From Oscillospiraceae bacterium (GTDB lineage: Bacteria > Bacillota > Clostridia > Oscillospirales > Oscillospiraceae): a stretch of DNA of 64,000 nt. Of the stretch, positions 16,864-26,084 are shown piece after piece. Both the position numbers and the translations under genes were made by a program. The stretch covers positions 57,337 to 121,336 of the forward strand of contig JAFQFH010000021.1 in assembly GCA_017398685.1 (NCBI GenBank). The letters are read 5' to 3'. Every line of letters starts with the position of its first letter. Position 1 is the first letter of the stretch. Under the pieces are notes generated by a model. The model saw nothing but the letters and a program-made list of their open reading frames with translations. It made no database searches and was not told the origin of the DNA.

Positions 16864-18216
16864 TTATTTTATGACAGGGGCGTTTCTGCGCTGTGAAAGG
16901 GCCTGATTTATATAATCTGCCGCAGCGGCAGCGCTCATCTTCTCCTGCTTGCCGCTTGTCATGTCCTTTACGGACACCACATTCTCCGCTATCTCGTCCT
17001 CACCCACAAGGATGACGAAGGGTACGGAGAGCTTGTCGGCATAGCTCATTTTGGCCTTGAATTTTTTCTTTTCACCGTAGAGCTGGGTACGCACGCCATT
17101 GGCGCGAAGCTCCGTGGCGGCGGCAACGGCAAAGCCCATATCCTCGGTCATGGGCAGCACCAGCGCATCACAGGGGGCGGTGATGATATCATCGGACAAA
17201 AGGCCCTGCTCCTCAAGCACATAGAAAAGGCGGGTAAGACCGATGGAGATGCCCACGCCGGGCAGCTGCTTGTCGGTATAATACTCGGCCAGATTGTCGT
17301 ATCTGCCGCCGGAGCAGACAGAGCCTATCTCCGGGTGCTCGGTCATTTCGGTTTCATAGACTGTGCCGGTATAATAGTCAAGGCCGCGGGCGATGGTCAG
17401 GTCTATGGCAAAGTTTTCCTCCGGAACGCCGAAGTCCGCCAGATATTTTGCTACGGTTGCAAGCTCGTCCAGACCCTTATCGAAAGTCTCATCCATGCCC
17501 CGGTAGCGCTCAAGAGAAGCCAGCACATATGCATTGTCGCCCTTGATGGCCATAAAGTCCAGCACATTGTCTGCCTTGCAGGGGAACATCTTCACCTCAT
17601 CTATAAGGAGCTGCCGCACCTTTTCGCTGCCTATCTTGTCCAGCTTGTCCACAGTGCGCATGATGTCCCCGGCCTTTTCGCTCATGCCGTTCATGGCATA
17701 AAAGCCGTTGAGGATCTTGCGGTTATTCACGCGGATTTTGAACTTTTTAAGTCCGAGAGTGCTGAAGGTCTTATAGATGATGGCGGGGATTTCCGCCTCG
17801 TTTATAATGTCCAGCTTGCCGTCACCGATAATGTCGATATCAGCCTGATAGAACTCTCTGAAACGGCCGCGCTGGGCTCTCTCGCCGCGGTAGACCTTGC
17901 CGATCTGGTAGCGGCGGAAGGGGAAGCTGAGGTCGGCATAGTGACCGGCCACATATTTTGCAAGGGGAACGGTCAGGTCAAAGCGCAGCGCCAGATCGCT
18001 GTCGCCCTTGGTGAAGCGGTATATCTGCTTTTCGGTGTCACCGCCGCCCTTGGCAAGAAGCACCTGCGCAGACTCGATGACGGGAGTGTCCAGAGGAGTG
18101 AAGCCGTAGAGAGAATAAGTGTCTCTCAGTACGCTCATCATCTTTTCCATCTTCATCTGAGGCTCTGGCAGAAGCTCCATAAATCCGGAGAGGGTGCGGG
18201 GGGATATCTTTGCCAT
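16864..18216 (-). CDS. hisS: Histidyl-tRNA synthetase
   Basis: This 450-residue class II synthetase has the family sequence RFDLTVPLAKYV (motif 2 region), the histidine-specific RGLDYYTGTVYE block and motif 3 PGVGISIGLTRL. A C-terminal anticodon-binding domain (about 350-440) completes it. The N-terminus is chosen at the ATG at 18216: AGGAGC sits 7-8 bp before it, and the in-frame ATG at 18237 lies upstream of that site. It is followed by aspS in one unit and preceded by the methylglyoxal synthase homologue 71 bp away. Confidence 0.96.
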   Translation of the reverse strand: MAKISPRTLSGFMELLPEPQMKMEKMMSVLRDTYSLYGFTPLDTPVIESAQVLLAKGGGDTEKQIYRFTKGDSDLALRFDLTVPLAKYVAGHYADLSFPFRRYQIGKVYRGERAQRGRFREFYQADIDIIGDGKLDIINEAEIPAIIYKTFSTLGLKKFKIRVNNRKILNGFYAMNGMSEKAGDIMRTVDKLDKIGSEKVRQLLIDEVKMFPCKADNVLDFMAIKGDNAYVLASLERYRGMDETFDKGLDELATVAKYLADFGVPEENFAIDLTIARGLDYYTGTVYETEMTEHPEIGSVCSGGRYDNLAEYYTDKQLPGVGISIGLTRLFYVLEEQGLLSDDIITAPCDALVLPMTEDMGFAVAAATELRANGVRTQLYGEKKKFKAKMSYADKLSVPFVILVGEDEIAENVVSVKDMTSGKQEKMSAAAAADYINQALSQRRNAPVIK

Positions 18217-18287
18217 ATTTTTTGCTCCTATAAACATAAGTTAAGGCGCGGCGAAAAAAGCCGCGCCGATATTTTCTTTTGGCGCTT

Positions 18288-18692
18288 TTATCGCTTCTGG
18301 GGATTGACGATGTTGCGCCAGTCAAGATCGCCCCGGCGCAGACCCTGAACCAGAACTTCCGCAGTAGCGGCGTTGGTGGCAAAGGGGATCTGATACTGGT
18401 CGCAAAGGCGCTCAATCTTGTTTATGTCGTCAAAGCCCTTGGGGTTTGCGGGGTCGCAGAAGAACAACACCAGGTCTATCTCGTTGAAGGACAGACGTGC
18501 GCCTATCTGCTGGGCGCCGCCCTGATCGGCGTGCATATAAAGGGTGATGGGCAGGCCGGTAGCCTCGCTCACCAGTTTTCCGGTAACATGGGTGGCGCAC
18601 AGAGAGTGTTCAGCCAGTATGCCGCAGTAGGCGATACAAAACTGCACCATAAGTTCCTTTTTTCTGTCATGTGCCATCAATGCAATATTCAT
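18288..18692 (-). CDS. Methylglyoxal synthase homologue with altered active site
   Basis: This 134-residue single MGS-like domain aligns end to end with MgsA: IALMAHDRKK at the N-terminus, FFCDP in the middle and PFATNAATAEVLV near the end. MgsA turns dihydroxyacetone phosphate into methylglyoxal. Two catalytic positions look changed: the GGDQQ motif with the catalytic Asp reads GGAQQ (Ala60), and the position of the catalytic His in the DP...PHEPDV segment is occupied by a Phe87-containing, shortened loop. The Asp of AHD and of FFCDP remain. It may be a non-canonical or regulatory member. It has its own promoter (18744-18773) and precedes hisS. Confidence 0.78.
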   Translation of the reverse strand: MNIALMAHDRKKELMVQFCIAYCGILAEHSLCATHVTGKLVSEATGLPITLYMHADQGGAQQIGARLSFNEIDLVLFFCDPANPKGFDDINKIERLCDQYQIPFATNAATAEVLVQGLRRGDLDWRNIVNPQKR

Positions 18693-18743
18693 ACAGTTAG
18701 ACCTTTCCTCAACGTTTCTCTTAATTCTTCTCTACGTTCAAGT

Positions 18744-18773
18744 ATTATATAACAAGTTCCGCCCGCTCTGCAA
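18744..18773 (-). promoter_or_regulatory. Promoter of the MgsA-like gene (possibly also hisS-aspS)
   Basis: Minus-strand TTGCAG, an 18-bp spacer and TATAAT, 52 bp before the start codon. Confidence 0.65.
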
Positions 18774-18814
18774 CAGGTTTTTGCAGCAAAGAAGGGACTT
18801 TTGTGCATTATTTT

Positions 18815-20929
18815 TTATTTCAGCAATGCCATTTCCGGCTCTGAGGAGTCGGAATAGCCCCGGATGGTGATATAGGCATCGAGAATGTTCCTTGCGATAA
18901 AGGCCACATCCGCACCGGCGCCGCCTCGCTCAACGACCACACTGACCGCAACTTCCGGCGTGCGGTAGGGCGCAAAGCAGATGAACATTGCGTCGTTTGC
19001 GATATTCTCACCCTTCTGAGCGGTTCCGGTCTTGCCGGCCACGACCCACTTGCAGGGAGAGAAAAGCTCGTAGTTTGCAAGGTTTATGGGAGAGTTTACC
19101 ACCTGCCACATACCGTCATGGACAGCGTCCCAGTTATAGTCGGCGCTCTCCACAACGCTGAGCACCTCAGGCTCGCGCTCGTAGGACTTTTCACTGTAGT
19201 CAAAGGAGCGGATGGCCTTGAGGATGGAGGCGGAGTAGCGGGTGCCCTTGTTGGCAACCGTGGCCACATACTCTGCCATCTGGAGAGGTGTGAAGATACT
19301 GTCGGACTGGCCGATGGCGGCCTGCAGCGTGTCACCTATACGCCACTCGGTACCGGTATAGTCCGAGTGGTTGGCGCGGTTTGACATATTGCCGGTTGTC
19401 TCGACAAGCTCTATGCCCGTGGAGACTCCAAGGCCGAAGTTGTGGGCAAATTCGCCCAGATCGTCAACGCCCAGGACGTTGCCGATGGTGTAGAAGTAAT
19501 AGTTGCAGGAGTCGCGGATAGCGGTATTGACGTTTTCCTCCGGGTGAGTCAGATGCTCGGAGGTGGAGTTCCAGATCCAGCACTCAGGGGAGTAGCCTTC
19601 GGCGGAGTACTTGGTGAAAACGCCCTGGCACTTTATCTTGTCCTCGGTGTTAATTATGCCCTTGCTCAGCGCTGCAATGGAGGTACAGAGCTTGAAGGTG
19701 GAGCCGGGGGCATAGGCGCCCATGAGCGCCCGGTTGAAAAGAGGCGCGTTGGGGGTCGCCAGAAGCTGCTGGTAGTTTTCGATGATGGTGGTAACATCGT
19801 AGGTGGGCCAGCTGGCCATTGCCAGAGGCTCACCGGTGTTAACGTTCACCACCACGGCGGCAGCGCCGGTTATTTCATCCTTCATTTCCGGATTGTAGTC
19901 ACCTCGGGCAAGACCCTCGGCGCGGGCCTGCTCGCGGGTCTTGATAAGGTCCTGCACGCCCGCGTTCAGGATGCGCTCCACCTGCTCCTGCAGGGTTATA
20001 TCAATGGTCAGATACACATGGTTGCCCGGCACCGGTTCTTTCGTATACACCGTTGCCAGAATTGTGCCTGAGGCGTTCTTCGTTTCTATAACTTCCCCGT
20101 CCGTACCGTGGAGCTGGTCTTCAAAGGCGTACTCTATACCGTCCTTTCCAACGTATGCGTCGGTGGAATAGTCAAGCAGGGAGTATTTTTCATACTCCTC
20201 CTGAGTCATAAGACCCACGTAGCCCAGAATATGGGCGGCATACTCTGTACCGTACTGGCGGACATAGGCGCGGTTTACCTCGATACCGGTGAGCTTGTTT
20301 TCCATAATCGAGGTTATAAGCTGGATACTGGCATCCTCAACGAAGATATAGTCCGCCGTGTTGATGGCGTAGCGGACATTTATGGAATAACGCACGCCTG
20401 CGATAAGGCGCATCTGCTGGGCAGAGTAGCTGTTGTCTATATCGTAGCGGGTGCGCATATAGCTCATCAGTTCAACCGCCGTGGGGTTTTCCGGCAGCTC
20501 GTCGGCCTTATCCTTTATGTAGGCGGCAAGCATGGTCTTCTGGATTTCCGTCATGTCCTCGGTAAATTCAAAGGGCGGCTCCTTGGTGATGGGCAGATCG
20601 TCCGTGTAAACGTCGCCAAAGCTCTCCACCAGCTGAACAAGGCCCAGAATGGTGGCGTTGGGGTCCTCGTTTGCAAAGAGCTTTGTGGTGTCAATGCTCA
20701 GGTTATAGCACTCGGCATTGCTCACAAGCACACGACCGTAGCGGTCAAGGATATTGCCCCTTGCCGCAGTGACGGTTCTCTCTTCATTTTTTATTTCATT
20801 GCTCTGGTTGTAGTATTTCTCACCCTCGATTATCTGGAGCCGGTAAAGGAACACCACATAGACCACCAGCAGTACCAACATCATTATCGCCATGGCCACA
20901 ACACGGCCCTGTCTGACAAGTCTGTGCAT
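18815..20929 (-). CDS. mrdA: Penicillin-binding protein 2 (elongation-specific transpeptidase)
   Basis: This 704-residue class B PBP has one N-terminal membrane helix (about 12-33), a dimerisation domain and a transpeptidase domain. The transpeptidase carries GSTFK (nucleophile Ser410, Lys413), SCN (in RDSCNYYF) and KTGTAQ. It cross-links peptidoglycan during side-wall growth, working with MreC, MreD and RodA. It follows mreC and mreD in the same direction (42 bp gap), which supports the PBP2 assignment over division-type PBP3/FtsI. No PASTA repeats are present. RodA and MreB are not in the window. Confidence 0.93.
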   Translation of the reverse strand: MHRLVRQGRVVAMAIMMLVLLVVYVVFLYRLQIIEGEKYYNQSNEIKNEERTVTAARGNILDRYGRVLVSNAECYNLSIDTTKLFANEDPNATILGLVQLVESFGDVYTDDLPITKEPPFEFTEDMTEIQKTMLAAYIKDKADELPENPTAVELMSYMRTRYDIDNSYSAQQMRLIAGVRYSINVRYAINTADYIFVEDASIQLITSIMENKLTGIEVNRAYVRQYGTEYAAHILGYVGLMTQEEYEKYSLLDYSTDAYVGKDGIEYAFEDQLHGTDGEVIETKNASGTILATVYTKEPVPGNHVYLTIDITLQEQVERILNAGVQDLIKTREQARAEGLARGDYNPEMKDEITGAAAVVVNVNTGEPLAMASWPTYDVTTIIENYQQLLATPNAPLFNRALMGAYAPGSTFKLCTSIAALSKGIINTEDKIKCQGVFTKYSAEGYSPECWIWNSTSEHLTHPEENVNTAIRDSCNYYFYTIGNVLGVDDLGEFAHNFGLGVSTGIELVETTGNMSNRANHSDYTGTEWRIGDTLQAAIGQSDSIFTPLQMAEYVATVANKGTRYSASILKAIRSFDYSEKSYEREPEVLSVVESADYNWDAVHDGMWQVVNSPINLANYELFSPCKWVVAGKTGTAQKGENIANDAMFICFAPYRTPEVAVSVVVERGGAGADVAFIARNILDAYITIRGYSDSSEPEMALLK

Positions 20930-20971
20930 TGAAATATCCTTTCTCAGTGAAACGCTTCGGCGCGGAGTTTA

Positions 20972-21466
20972 CTATTCTATCCATTCAGCCGCCGGGAAAT
21001 AGGCCAGCGCCGCAAAGGGCAAAGACCACAAGGTCTGTAAAAGCACGGTGCTCACCATGCTCATGGCCCACTCATCCATGGCGGCGGTCTTGAGCATCTG
21101 CATCACTCCCGTTATGAGAAGCCCCACAAGGGCAGCTCCCATATATGCAAAGAAGCGGCGGTTTATGAAAAACTGCGCCACAAATCCGGTGGCAAAGCTC
21201 AGGGCCGGGAACAAAACCGTAAAGGCAATTGTATTTTCAATAAAGGCCATATCCGCAAATATACCCATAATAAGTGAAAATACCGCGCCCCATATGGCGC
21301 CTTCAAACATACCCACAGCCACCGCCACGGCAGGCAGCACCAGAGGGCACACGCCAAGGGGCCGAAGCTGGGTAAAGAGCATATTCTGCGCCACCAGTGA
21401 CAAGAACATGAAAAGCCAGTACTGGACTATTCTTTTTATGTTTATTTTTTCAAATATCTCTTTCAA
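20972..21466 (-). CDS. mreD: Rod shape-determining protein MreD
   Basis: This hydrophobic 164-residue protein has about five to six helices and the MreD hallmark QLRPLGVCPLVLP near residue 35. MreD is an integral part of the elongasome, bridging MreC, PBP2 and RodA. The first codon is TTG (21466), supported by GGAG upstream and by its position 2 bp after the mreC stop. Stop and start spacing imply coupling with mreC. Confidence 0.9.
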   Translation of the reverse strand: MKEIFEKINIKRIVQYWLFMFLSLVAQNMLFTQLRPLGVCPLVLPAVAVAVGMFEGAIWGAVFSLIMGIFADMAFIENTIAFTVLFPALSFATGFVAQFFINRRFFAYMGAALVGLLITGVMQMLKTAAMDEWAMSMVSTVLLQTLWSLPFAALAYFPAAEWIE

Positions 21467-21468
21467 GC

Positions 21469-22311
21469 TTACTCCACCAATTCATAGCTTTTGATGATGA
21501 ACACCTGTACCAGCGAGTCAAAGTCACACTCGGGCTTTACAAGGCCGTACTCGATCTGTCCGCCGGCTTCAGTCTGCACGTTTGTGATGGTGCCGATGAC
21601 AAGGCCTGCGGGGAATGCGCCACCGGAACCGGAGGTAAGTATCTCATCGCCCACAAAGATCTGGGCGCCGTCTGCAAGGAAGGTGAGCTTGCAAAGCTCG
21701 TCCTTCATCAGGGCAAACTCACCCACAACCATGCCGGAGCTGCCGGAGCCGCCTACATAGGCGCCAACGCTCATGTCAACGTCAATAAGTGTGCTCACCG
21801 TGGCCCAAGTATCGCCAAGCTCGGTGACCTGACCGACGACAACGCCGTACTCGGTAACTACCGGGTCACCCAGCTCTATACCGCTGTTGGAGCCTTTACT
21901 GATGGTAAAGGAGGACGACCAGTTGGAGGAGGACCACAAAACCACCTTGCAGGACTCCATCTCAAAGTCCGAATGCTTTTCACGCAGCCCCAGAAGCTCC
22001 CTGAGTCTCTCATTTTCCTCGGAGGCCTCGATACCGTCACGGGCGGACTGCTGAGCGTCGGCCAGCTGTGAGCGCAAAGACTCATTTTCGGCAAGCAGGG
22101 AGTCATACTCGTAAAGATAGCCGTACACGGTATTGAACCAGTTGACAGCAGAACTCAAAACCTTTTTTACAGGCGCTTCCACGATGCCGGTGACGTTCTG
22201 CACCACGCCGATCTCGCCGTCACGGGTGGCAGAGCCAAGACCGATAAGGATGGCAACGGCCAGAACGATGATGCCGATGCGTATTCCGTTTTTCTTCAGA
22301 TATTCTTTCAA
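21469..22311 (-). CDS. mreC: Rod shape-determining protein MreC
   Basis: This 280-residue protein has one membrane helix (about 9-26), a coiled coil (about 65-110) and two beta-barrel lobes that form the extracytoplasmic MreC core, including the VTEYGVVVGQVTELG and LTSGSGGAFPAGLVIG segments. MreC scaffolds PBP2 and activates side-wall synthesis. Translation seems to begin at a TTG (22311), with GGAGG 7 bp upstream. It lies 18 bp after maf and directly before mreD, but mreB is missing from the cluster. Confidence 0.94.
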   Translation of the reverse strand: MKEYLKKNGIRIGIIVLAVAILIGLGSATRDGEIGVVQNVTGIVEAPVKKVLSSAVNWFNTVYGYLYEYDSLLAENESLRSQLADAQQSARDGIEASEENERLRELLGLREKHSDFEMESCKVVLWSSSNWSSSFTISKGSNSGIELGDPVVTEYGVVVGQVTELGDTWATVSTLIDVDMSVGAYVGGSGSSGMVVGEFALMKDELCKLTFLADGAQIFVGDEILTSGSGGAFPAGLVIGTITNVQTEAGGQIEYGLVKPECDFDSLVQVFIIKSYELVE

Positions 22312-22329
22312 AGGAAATTCCTCCGGTTT

Positions 22330-22905
22330 TTAATACAGGAAGCCTTTGCCCAGCTTCTTGAGCATAGCGTCCAGAAGGCAAACAGGCAGGCCCATCACAT
22401 TGAAAAAGTCCCCCTCTATGCTCTCCACGAACACAGATGCGATGCCCTGTGCCCCGTAAGCGCCGGCCTTGTCCATAGGTTCGCCGGTATTTACATAGGC
22501 TTCAATCTCCGTTTGTGGTATGGGACGAAAGCGCACATCGGTCCTGTCCGCTTCACATATTTCCCTGCCGCCGCATATGACGGCAACGCCGGTATACACC
22601 TGATGGGTGTTGCCGGAGAGAGCGGAGAGCATGGCAACAGCCTCCTCACGGCTGTGGGGCTTACCGTAGACCCTGTCATCGTGCCAGACAATAGTGTCGG
22701 CTGCGATGACAATATCGTCCGCGCCTGCCATTCCGGCCACTTCCCTGCCCTTGGCAAGGGCAAGAGCGCACACAAGCTCATCGGGCTTTGCCCCGGGCAT
22801 AGGCACTTCCTCCCCTTTGGCGGGGATTATCTTCATATCCTTTACGCCCAGCATCTGAAGGATTTCCTTCCTTCGGGGGGACGCTGAGGCCAGTATTATT
22901 CCCAT
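22330..22905 (-). CDS. maf: Maf-like nucleotide pyrophosphatase
   Basis: This 191-residue Maf/HAM1-fold protein has the SASPRRKEIL phosphate loop at the N-terminus, ADTIVWHDD with the metal-binding Asp, and KAGAYGAQG in the C-terminal half. The family hydrolyses non-canonical or modified NTPs (dTTP/UTP class) and slows septum formation when overproduced in Bacillus. Its place just upstream of mreC is conserved in many Firmicutes. It begins 4 bp after the U32 stop, so both are in one transcript. Confidence 0.93.
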   Translation of the reverse strand: MGIILASASPRRKEILQMLGVKDMKIIPAKGEEVPMPGAKPDELVCALALAKGREVAGMAGADDIVIAADTIVWHDDRVYGKPHSREEAVAMLSALSGNTHQVYTGVAVICGGREICEADRTDVRFRPIPQTEIEAYVNTGEPMDKAGAYGAQGIASVFVESIEGDFFNVMGLPVCLLDAMLKKLGKGFLY

Positions 22906-22909
22906 TGTA

Positions 22910-24991
22910 TCAGTCTACTCCTCTGTAGTAAAGGCCGCGGGTGAGCACGTTGGGCTTATAGTCGGAAAGGCCCATATGTCCCCTTGTGACCTCCACGCAC
23001 TCTCTGGCGCTCTCTGTGGTGAACATCATGCGAAGTCCCCAGAGGCCCGCCGAATAAAGGTCATCCTTCTTGTCGGCAAGGTAGAGCTTGTGGGCATTGT
23101 ATATGACATTTCTGCACCCATACTCCTTGACCACGGGGAAAACAGAGCCCATACGGTCGGACATCTGGGCGGGAGTCTGGCAGGTGCAGCGGCCGGAGCT
23201 TTCCTTGATGATGCACTGCTCTGTGACCATAAGGGGAAGGCGACCGTAGATTATAAGCTCGGTATCCAGCGGCTTTGCCATGTCCTTTATCTGGGAAAGG
23301 CGCAGCTCAAAGGATGCGGTTGCAGAGAGAAAGCCCATGTTGTTCAAGACATCCAGCGAGTAGGAGTTGAAGCTGTTCATACCAAAGTCGGCGCGCAGCT
23401 TCATGCCCACGCTCCTTGCCAGCATCACATGGCCTATATTGCCCACCAGCGCCTCGTTCACGCCGTAGTCAAAAAGCCGCTGGAGGGTGGAGTGGATCTC
23501 CTTCATCTGTGTGTCATTTATTATTCTGGGCAGCACCGCCACCGGCACAGTACCCTTTTCCACAAAGGGCAGCACCAGTCTGGGCTGCTCCGCCATGAGC
23601 ATGGCGGGAACATAGAGATAGGCAGGGCGAAGATCGGCCAGATCTGAGCTGAGCTGATCTTCCGTTCTGACCTGAATGATGAGCTTGGGGTCTGCAAGGG
23701 TCTTCACGTTTTCGGGTGCCTGGGGCTGAGGCAGAGAGCGGCGTTGGGGCGGAGTGGCTCTTTTCTCTGTAAGCTCGCTTATGAGCTTGCGCCGAAGCTC
23801 GTTTATCTCGGCGGCGGCAACGTAGAGGCCCGGCTCGGTTTTGGCCTTGTTTTCAACGCAGTTGAAGGGGGTGCCGCCGGTTTTGAACATCTGCTCGGTA
23901 AGATAGGTATCGGTCAGGCCCTGCTGTCTGGCCTTTTCGGGCAAGGGGCCGTAGGCTATGGCCTTGTTGCCGTCATCGTCAAAGGCGATGGCGCGGATAC
24001 GCTCGCCCCGCTCCGCCACCGTGAAAAAGTGCACCGGCACGCGGCGAAGCTCACCGTCGGCATAGGCGCGGCGGGTGGCGGCAAAGAGCTTGTCCACATT
24101 CTCAGGCTCACCGCGCACACCGAACATATCCTTCTTGTCGCCGTTAAAGTAGCCCTGAGTGAAGCCCTGGCGGGAGAAGGCCCGCTCCAGCGTTGCCATT
24201 TCCTCGCGGGTGGGCTGGCGGCGCTCCTTAAGGGCTTTGGAGTAGATGCCGGTGACAATGGCGGTGTATTCAGGGCGCTTCATGCGGCCTTCTATCTTGA
24301 TGCAGGCCACGCCCGCGTCCTCAATTTCCTTCAGCCTGTCCACAAGGCAGTTGTCCTTGAGGGACATGGGATAGTCGTCCATACGTCCGCCAAGAGTATA
24401 CTGAAGGCGGCAGGGCTGGGCACACATGCCCCGGTTTCCGCTGCGGCGGCCAATGAGGCTGGACATATAGCACTGGCCTGAGTAGCAAAAGCACAGCGCA
24501 CCGTGGACAAATATTTCCGTCTCAATGGGGGAGTTCTGGGAAATGTACTTTATCTGCTCCAGGCTCAGCTCTCTGGCCAGTACAACGCGGGTAAGGCCCA
24601 TCTCCGCCGCTGCCTGAGCACCGGCCAGATTGTGCACGCTCATCTGGGTGCTGGCATGGAGGGGCAGGTCGGGCAGGGCGCGGCGCAGAACGCTGACCAT
24701 GCCGAAGTCCTGCACTATGGCCGCATCAACTCCGCAGCGGGAGGCAAGGCGGGCAGACTCCAGCGCCTGGGGTATCTCCCTGTCGTTGACAAGTGTATTG
24801 AGCACCACATAAACCTTGCAGCCTCTTATACGGCAGTATCTCACTGCCTTTTCAAATTCCTCATCTGTGAAATTCTTCGCGCCCCGGCGGGCATTGAAAT
24901 CGCCAAGGCCGAAATATACGGCATCCGCTCCGTTTTGTACGGCGGCAATGACTGCCTCCGGAGAGCCGGCCGGTGAGAGTAATTCCAGCAT
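22910..24991 (-). CDS. U32-family protein (RlhA-like, with C-terminal DUF3656-type domain)
   Basis: This is a 693-residue U32 protein. The TIM-barrel half (about 1-330) begins ELLSPAGSPE and carries the conserved cysteine block from CYSGQCYMSS to GMCAQPCRL, which binds an Fe-S cluster in RlhA/TrhP. The second half repeats barrel-like elements and ends with GRCTCQTPAQM. RlhA hydroxylates a 23S rRNA cytidine and TrhP hydroxylates tRNA uridine, so an RNA hydroxylation role is likelier than proteolysis. The ATG at 24991 is chosen because the TTG at 25000 lies too close to the AAGGA site. Confidence 0.88.
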   Translation of the reverse strand: MLELLSPAGSPEAVIAAVQNGADAVYFGLGDFNARRGAKNFTDEEFEKAVRYCRIRGCKVYVVLNTLVNDREIPQALESARLASRCGVDAAIVQDFGMVSVLRRALPDLPLHASTQMSVHNLAGAQAAAEMGLTRVVLARELSLEQIKYISQNSPIETEIFVHGALCFCYSGQCYMSSLIGRRSGNRGMCAQPCRLQYTLGGRMDDYPMSLKDNCLVDRLKEIEDAGVACIKIEGRMKRPEYTAIVTGIYSKALKERRQPTREEMATLERAFSRQGFTQGYFNGDKKDMFGVRGEPENVDKLFAATRRAYADGELRRVPVHFFTVAERGERIRAIAFDDDGNKAIAYGPLPEKARQQGLTDTYLTEQMFKTGGTPFNCVENKAKTEPGLYVAAAEINELRRKLISELTEKRATPPQRRSLPQPQAPENVKTLADPKLIIQVRTEDQLSSDLADLRPAYLYVPAMLMAEQPRLVLPFVEKGTVPVAVLPRIINDTQMKEIHSTLQRLFDYGVNEALVGNIGHVMLARSVGMKLRADFGMNSFNSYSLDVLNNMGFLSATASFELRLSQIKDMAKPLDTELIIYGRLPLMVTEQCIIKESSGRCTCQTPAQMSDRMGSVFPVVKEYGCRNVIYNAHKLYLADKKDDLYSAGLWGLRMMFTTESARECVEVTRGHMGLSDYKPNVLTRGLYYRGVD

Positions 24992-25056
24992 ATGTTTCAA
25001 ATTCCTTTTTCGCTAAAATTGGGCATTTGCACATAGTCACGCTATTATACATGGTA

Positions 25057-25086
25057 ATTATAACACATATATACCTATTGCGACAA
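25057..25086 (-). promoter_or_regulatory. Possible promoter of the U32-maf-mre block
   Basis: Minus-strand TTGTCG, 18 bp, TATAAT. Its -35 box overlaps that of the divergent dnaD promoter. Confidence 0.45.
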
Positions 25087-25106
25087 GATAAAATTGATGG
25101 TATAAT
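25078..25106 (+). promoter_or_regulatory. Promoter of the dnaD gene
   Basis: TTGCGA, 17 bp, TATAAT, 37 bp before the start codon. Confidence 0.65.
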
Positions 25107-25142
25107 TGTGTCTCAAAAAAAAGACAATGGGGTATTGTCGGA

Positions 25143-26066
25143 ATGAGTGAGCAGCTTCATGACAACTTAATAAGTCCTCAGGCTGCGGACAAGCTCATCC
25201 GCGCCCACGACGGGGATGTGGCGCTGCTGTACATATTCCGCGCCCTCACAGGCTCGGAGGACAGGGAGAGCGCTGCAAAGGCTCTCTGCCGTACCCTCAG
25301 GGAGATAGAGACTGCCGAGGAAAAGCTCTGCCGGATGGGGCTGGGCAGGATATGCGCTGCGCCTTTGATAGAAAGCGAGCGCCCGGAGACGGAGGAGGAA
25401 CAGCTGCCTGAATACCGCTCCGAGGATATAGCCCGCCGCTGCCGGGAGGACGCGGCCTTCACCGCCATTCTGGACGAGGCCAGAAAGGTCATGGGCCGAA
25501 ATCTCAGCTCCGTGGACATAAAGACCCTTTTTGCAATATATGACTACATAGGCTTGCCCATGGATGTTATGATGCTGATGATAAACTACTGCGGCAAAGT
25601 CTTTGAAGAGCGTTTCCACGGTCAACGCCGCCCCACCGCCAAGGCCATCCAGAAAGAGGCCGACAAATGGGCAAGATACGAGATCATCACCATGGAGCAG
25701 GCCGAGGACTTTATGCGCCGTCAGGACGAAAGGCGCAGTATGCTCACACTTTTGAAGGAGACTCTGGGCATAAAGGGCCGGGAGCTGAGCCCCACGGAGA
25801 GGGAGTATATCAACGGCTGGCTTAACATGGGCTTTGATGAAAAGTGCATCGCCATTGCCTATGACCGCACCGTTACAAACACCGGCTCACTCAAGTGGAG
25901 CTATATGAATAAAATTCTTCTCAGCTGGCATGAGAAGGGTCTGAAGACCGAAAAGGATATTCTGGAAAAGGACGGCAGGCGCAGCAATGTCAGCAGCGTC
26001 AAATCAGGCCGCAGCACGAAGGGCGCGGATTTTTCCGCCCTTGACAGCATGATAGATAAAATCTGA
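25143..26066 (+). CDS. dnaD: DnaD-domain primosomal protein
   Basis: This 307-residue protein has an N-terminal region of about 110 residues with a winged-helix-like character and two DnaD_2 (DDBH2) helical repeats. The first is around 130-190 (SVDIKTLFAIYDYIGLPMDV) and the second around 205-275, containing the YINGWLNMGFDEKCIAIAY motif. DnaD proteins remodel origin DNA and help load the replicative helicase. The dnaC-like ATPase starts 18 bp later, giving the common DnaD-DnaC loader pair. The pairing with a loader ATPase outside a phage context supports a chromosomal primosome role. Confidence 0.9.
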   Translation: MSEQLHDNLISPQAADKLIRAHDGDVALLYIFRALTGSEDRESAAKALCRTLREIETAEEKLCRMGLGRICAAPLIESERPETEEEQLPEYRSEDIARRCREDAAFTAILDEARKVMGRNLSSVDIKTLFAIYDYIGLPMDVMMLMINYCGKVFEERFHGQRRPTAKAIQKEADKWARYEIITMEQAEDFMRRQDERRSMLTLLKETLGIKGRELSPTEREYINGWLNMGFDEKCIAIAYDRTVTNTGSLKWSYMNKILLSWHEKGLKTEKDILEKDGRRSNVSSVKSGRSTKGADFSALDSMIDKI

Positions 26067-26084
26067 AACTGAGAGGCGAATACA

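Noticed and set aside
15080-16906. Plus-strand open frame of about 600 codons opposite aspS
   Set aside because: It mirrors the aspS gene on the other strand, has low-complexity His/Gly-rich sequence and no ribosome site. The GC-rich third positions of aspS create it.
18217-18287. T-box leader before hisS-aspS
   Set aside because: The 71-bp gap has no T-box core or terminator-antiterminator pair.
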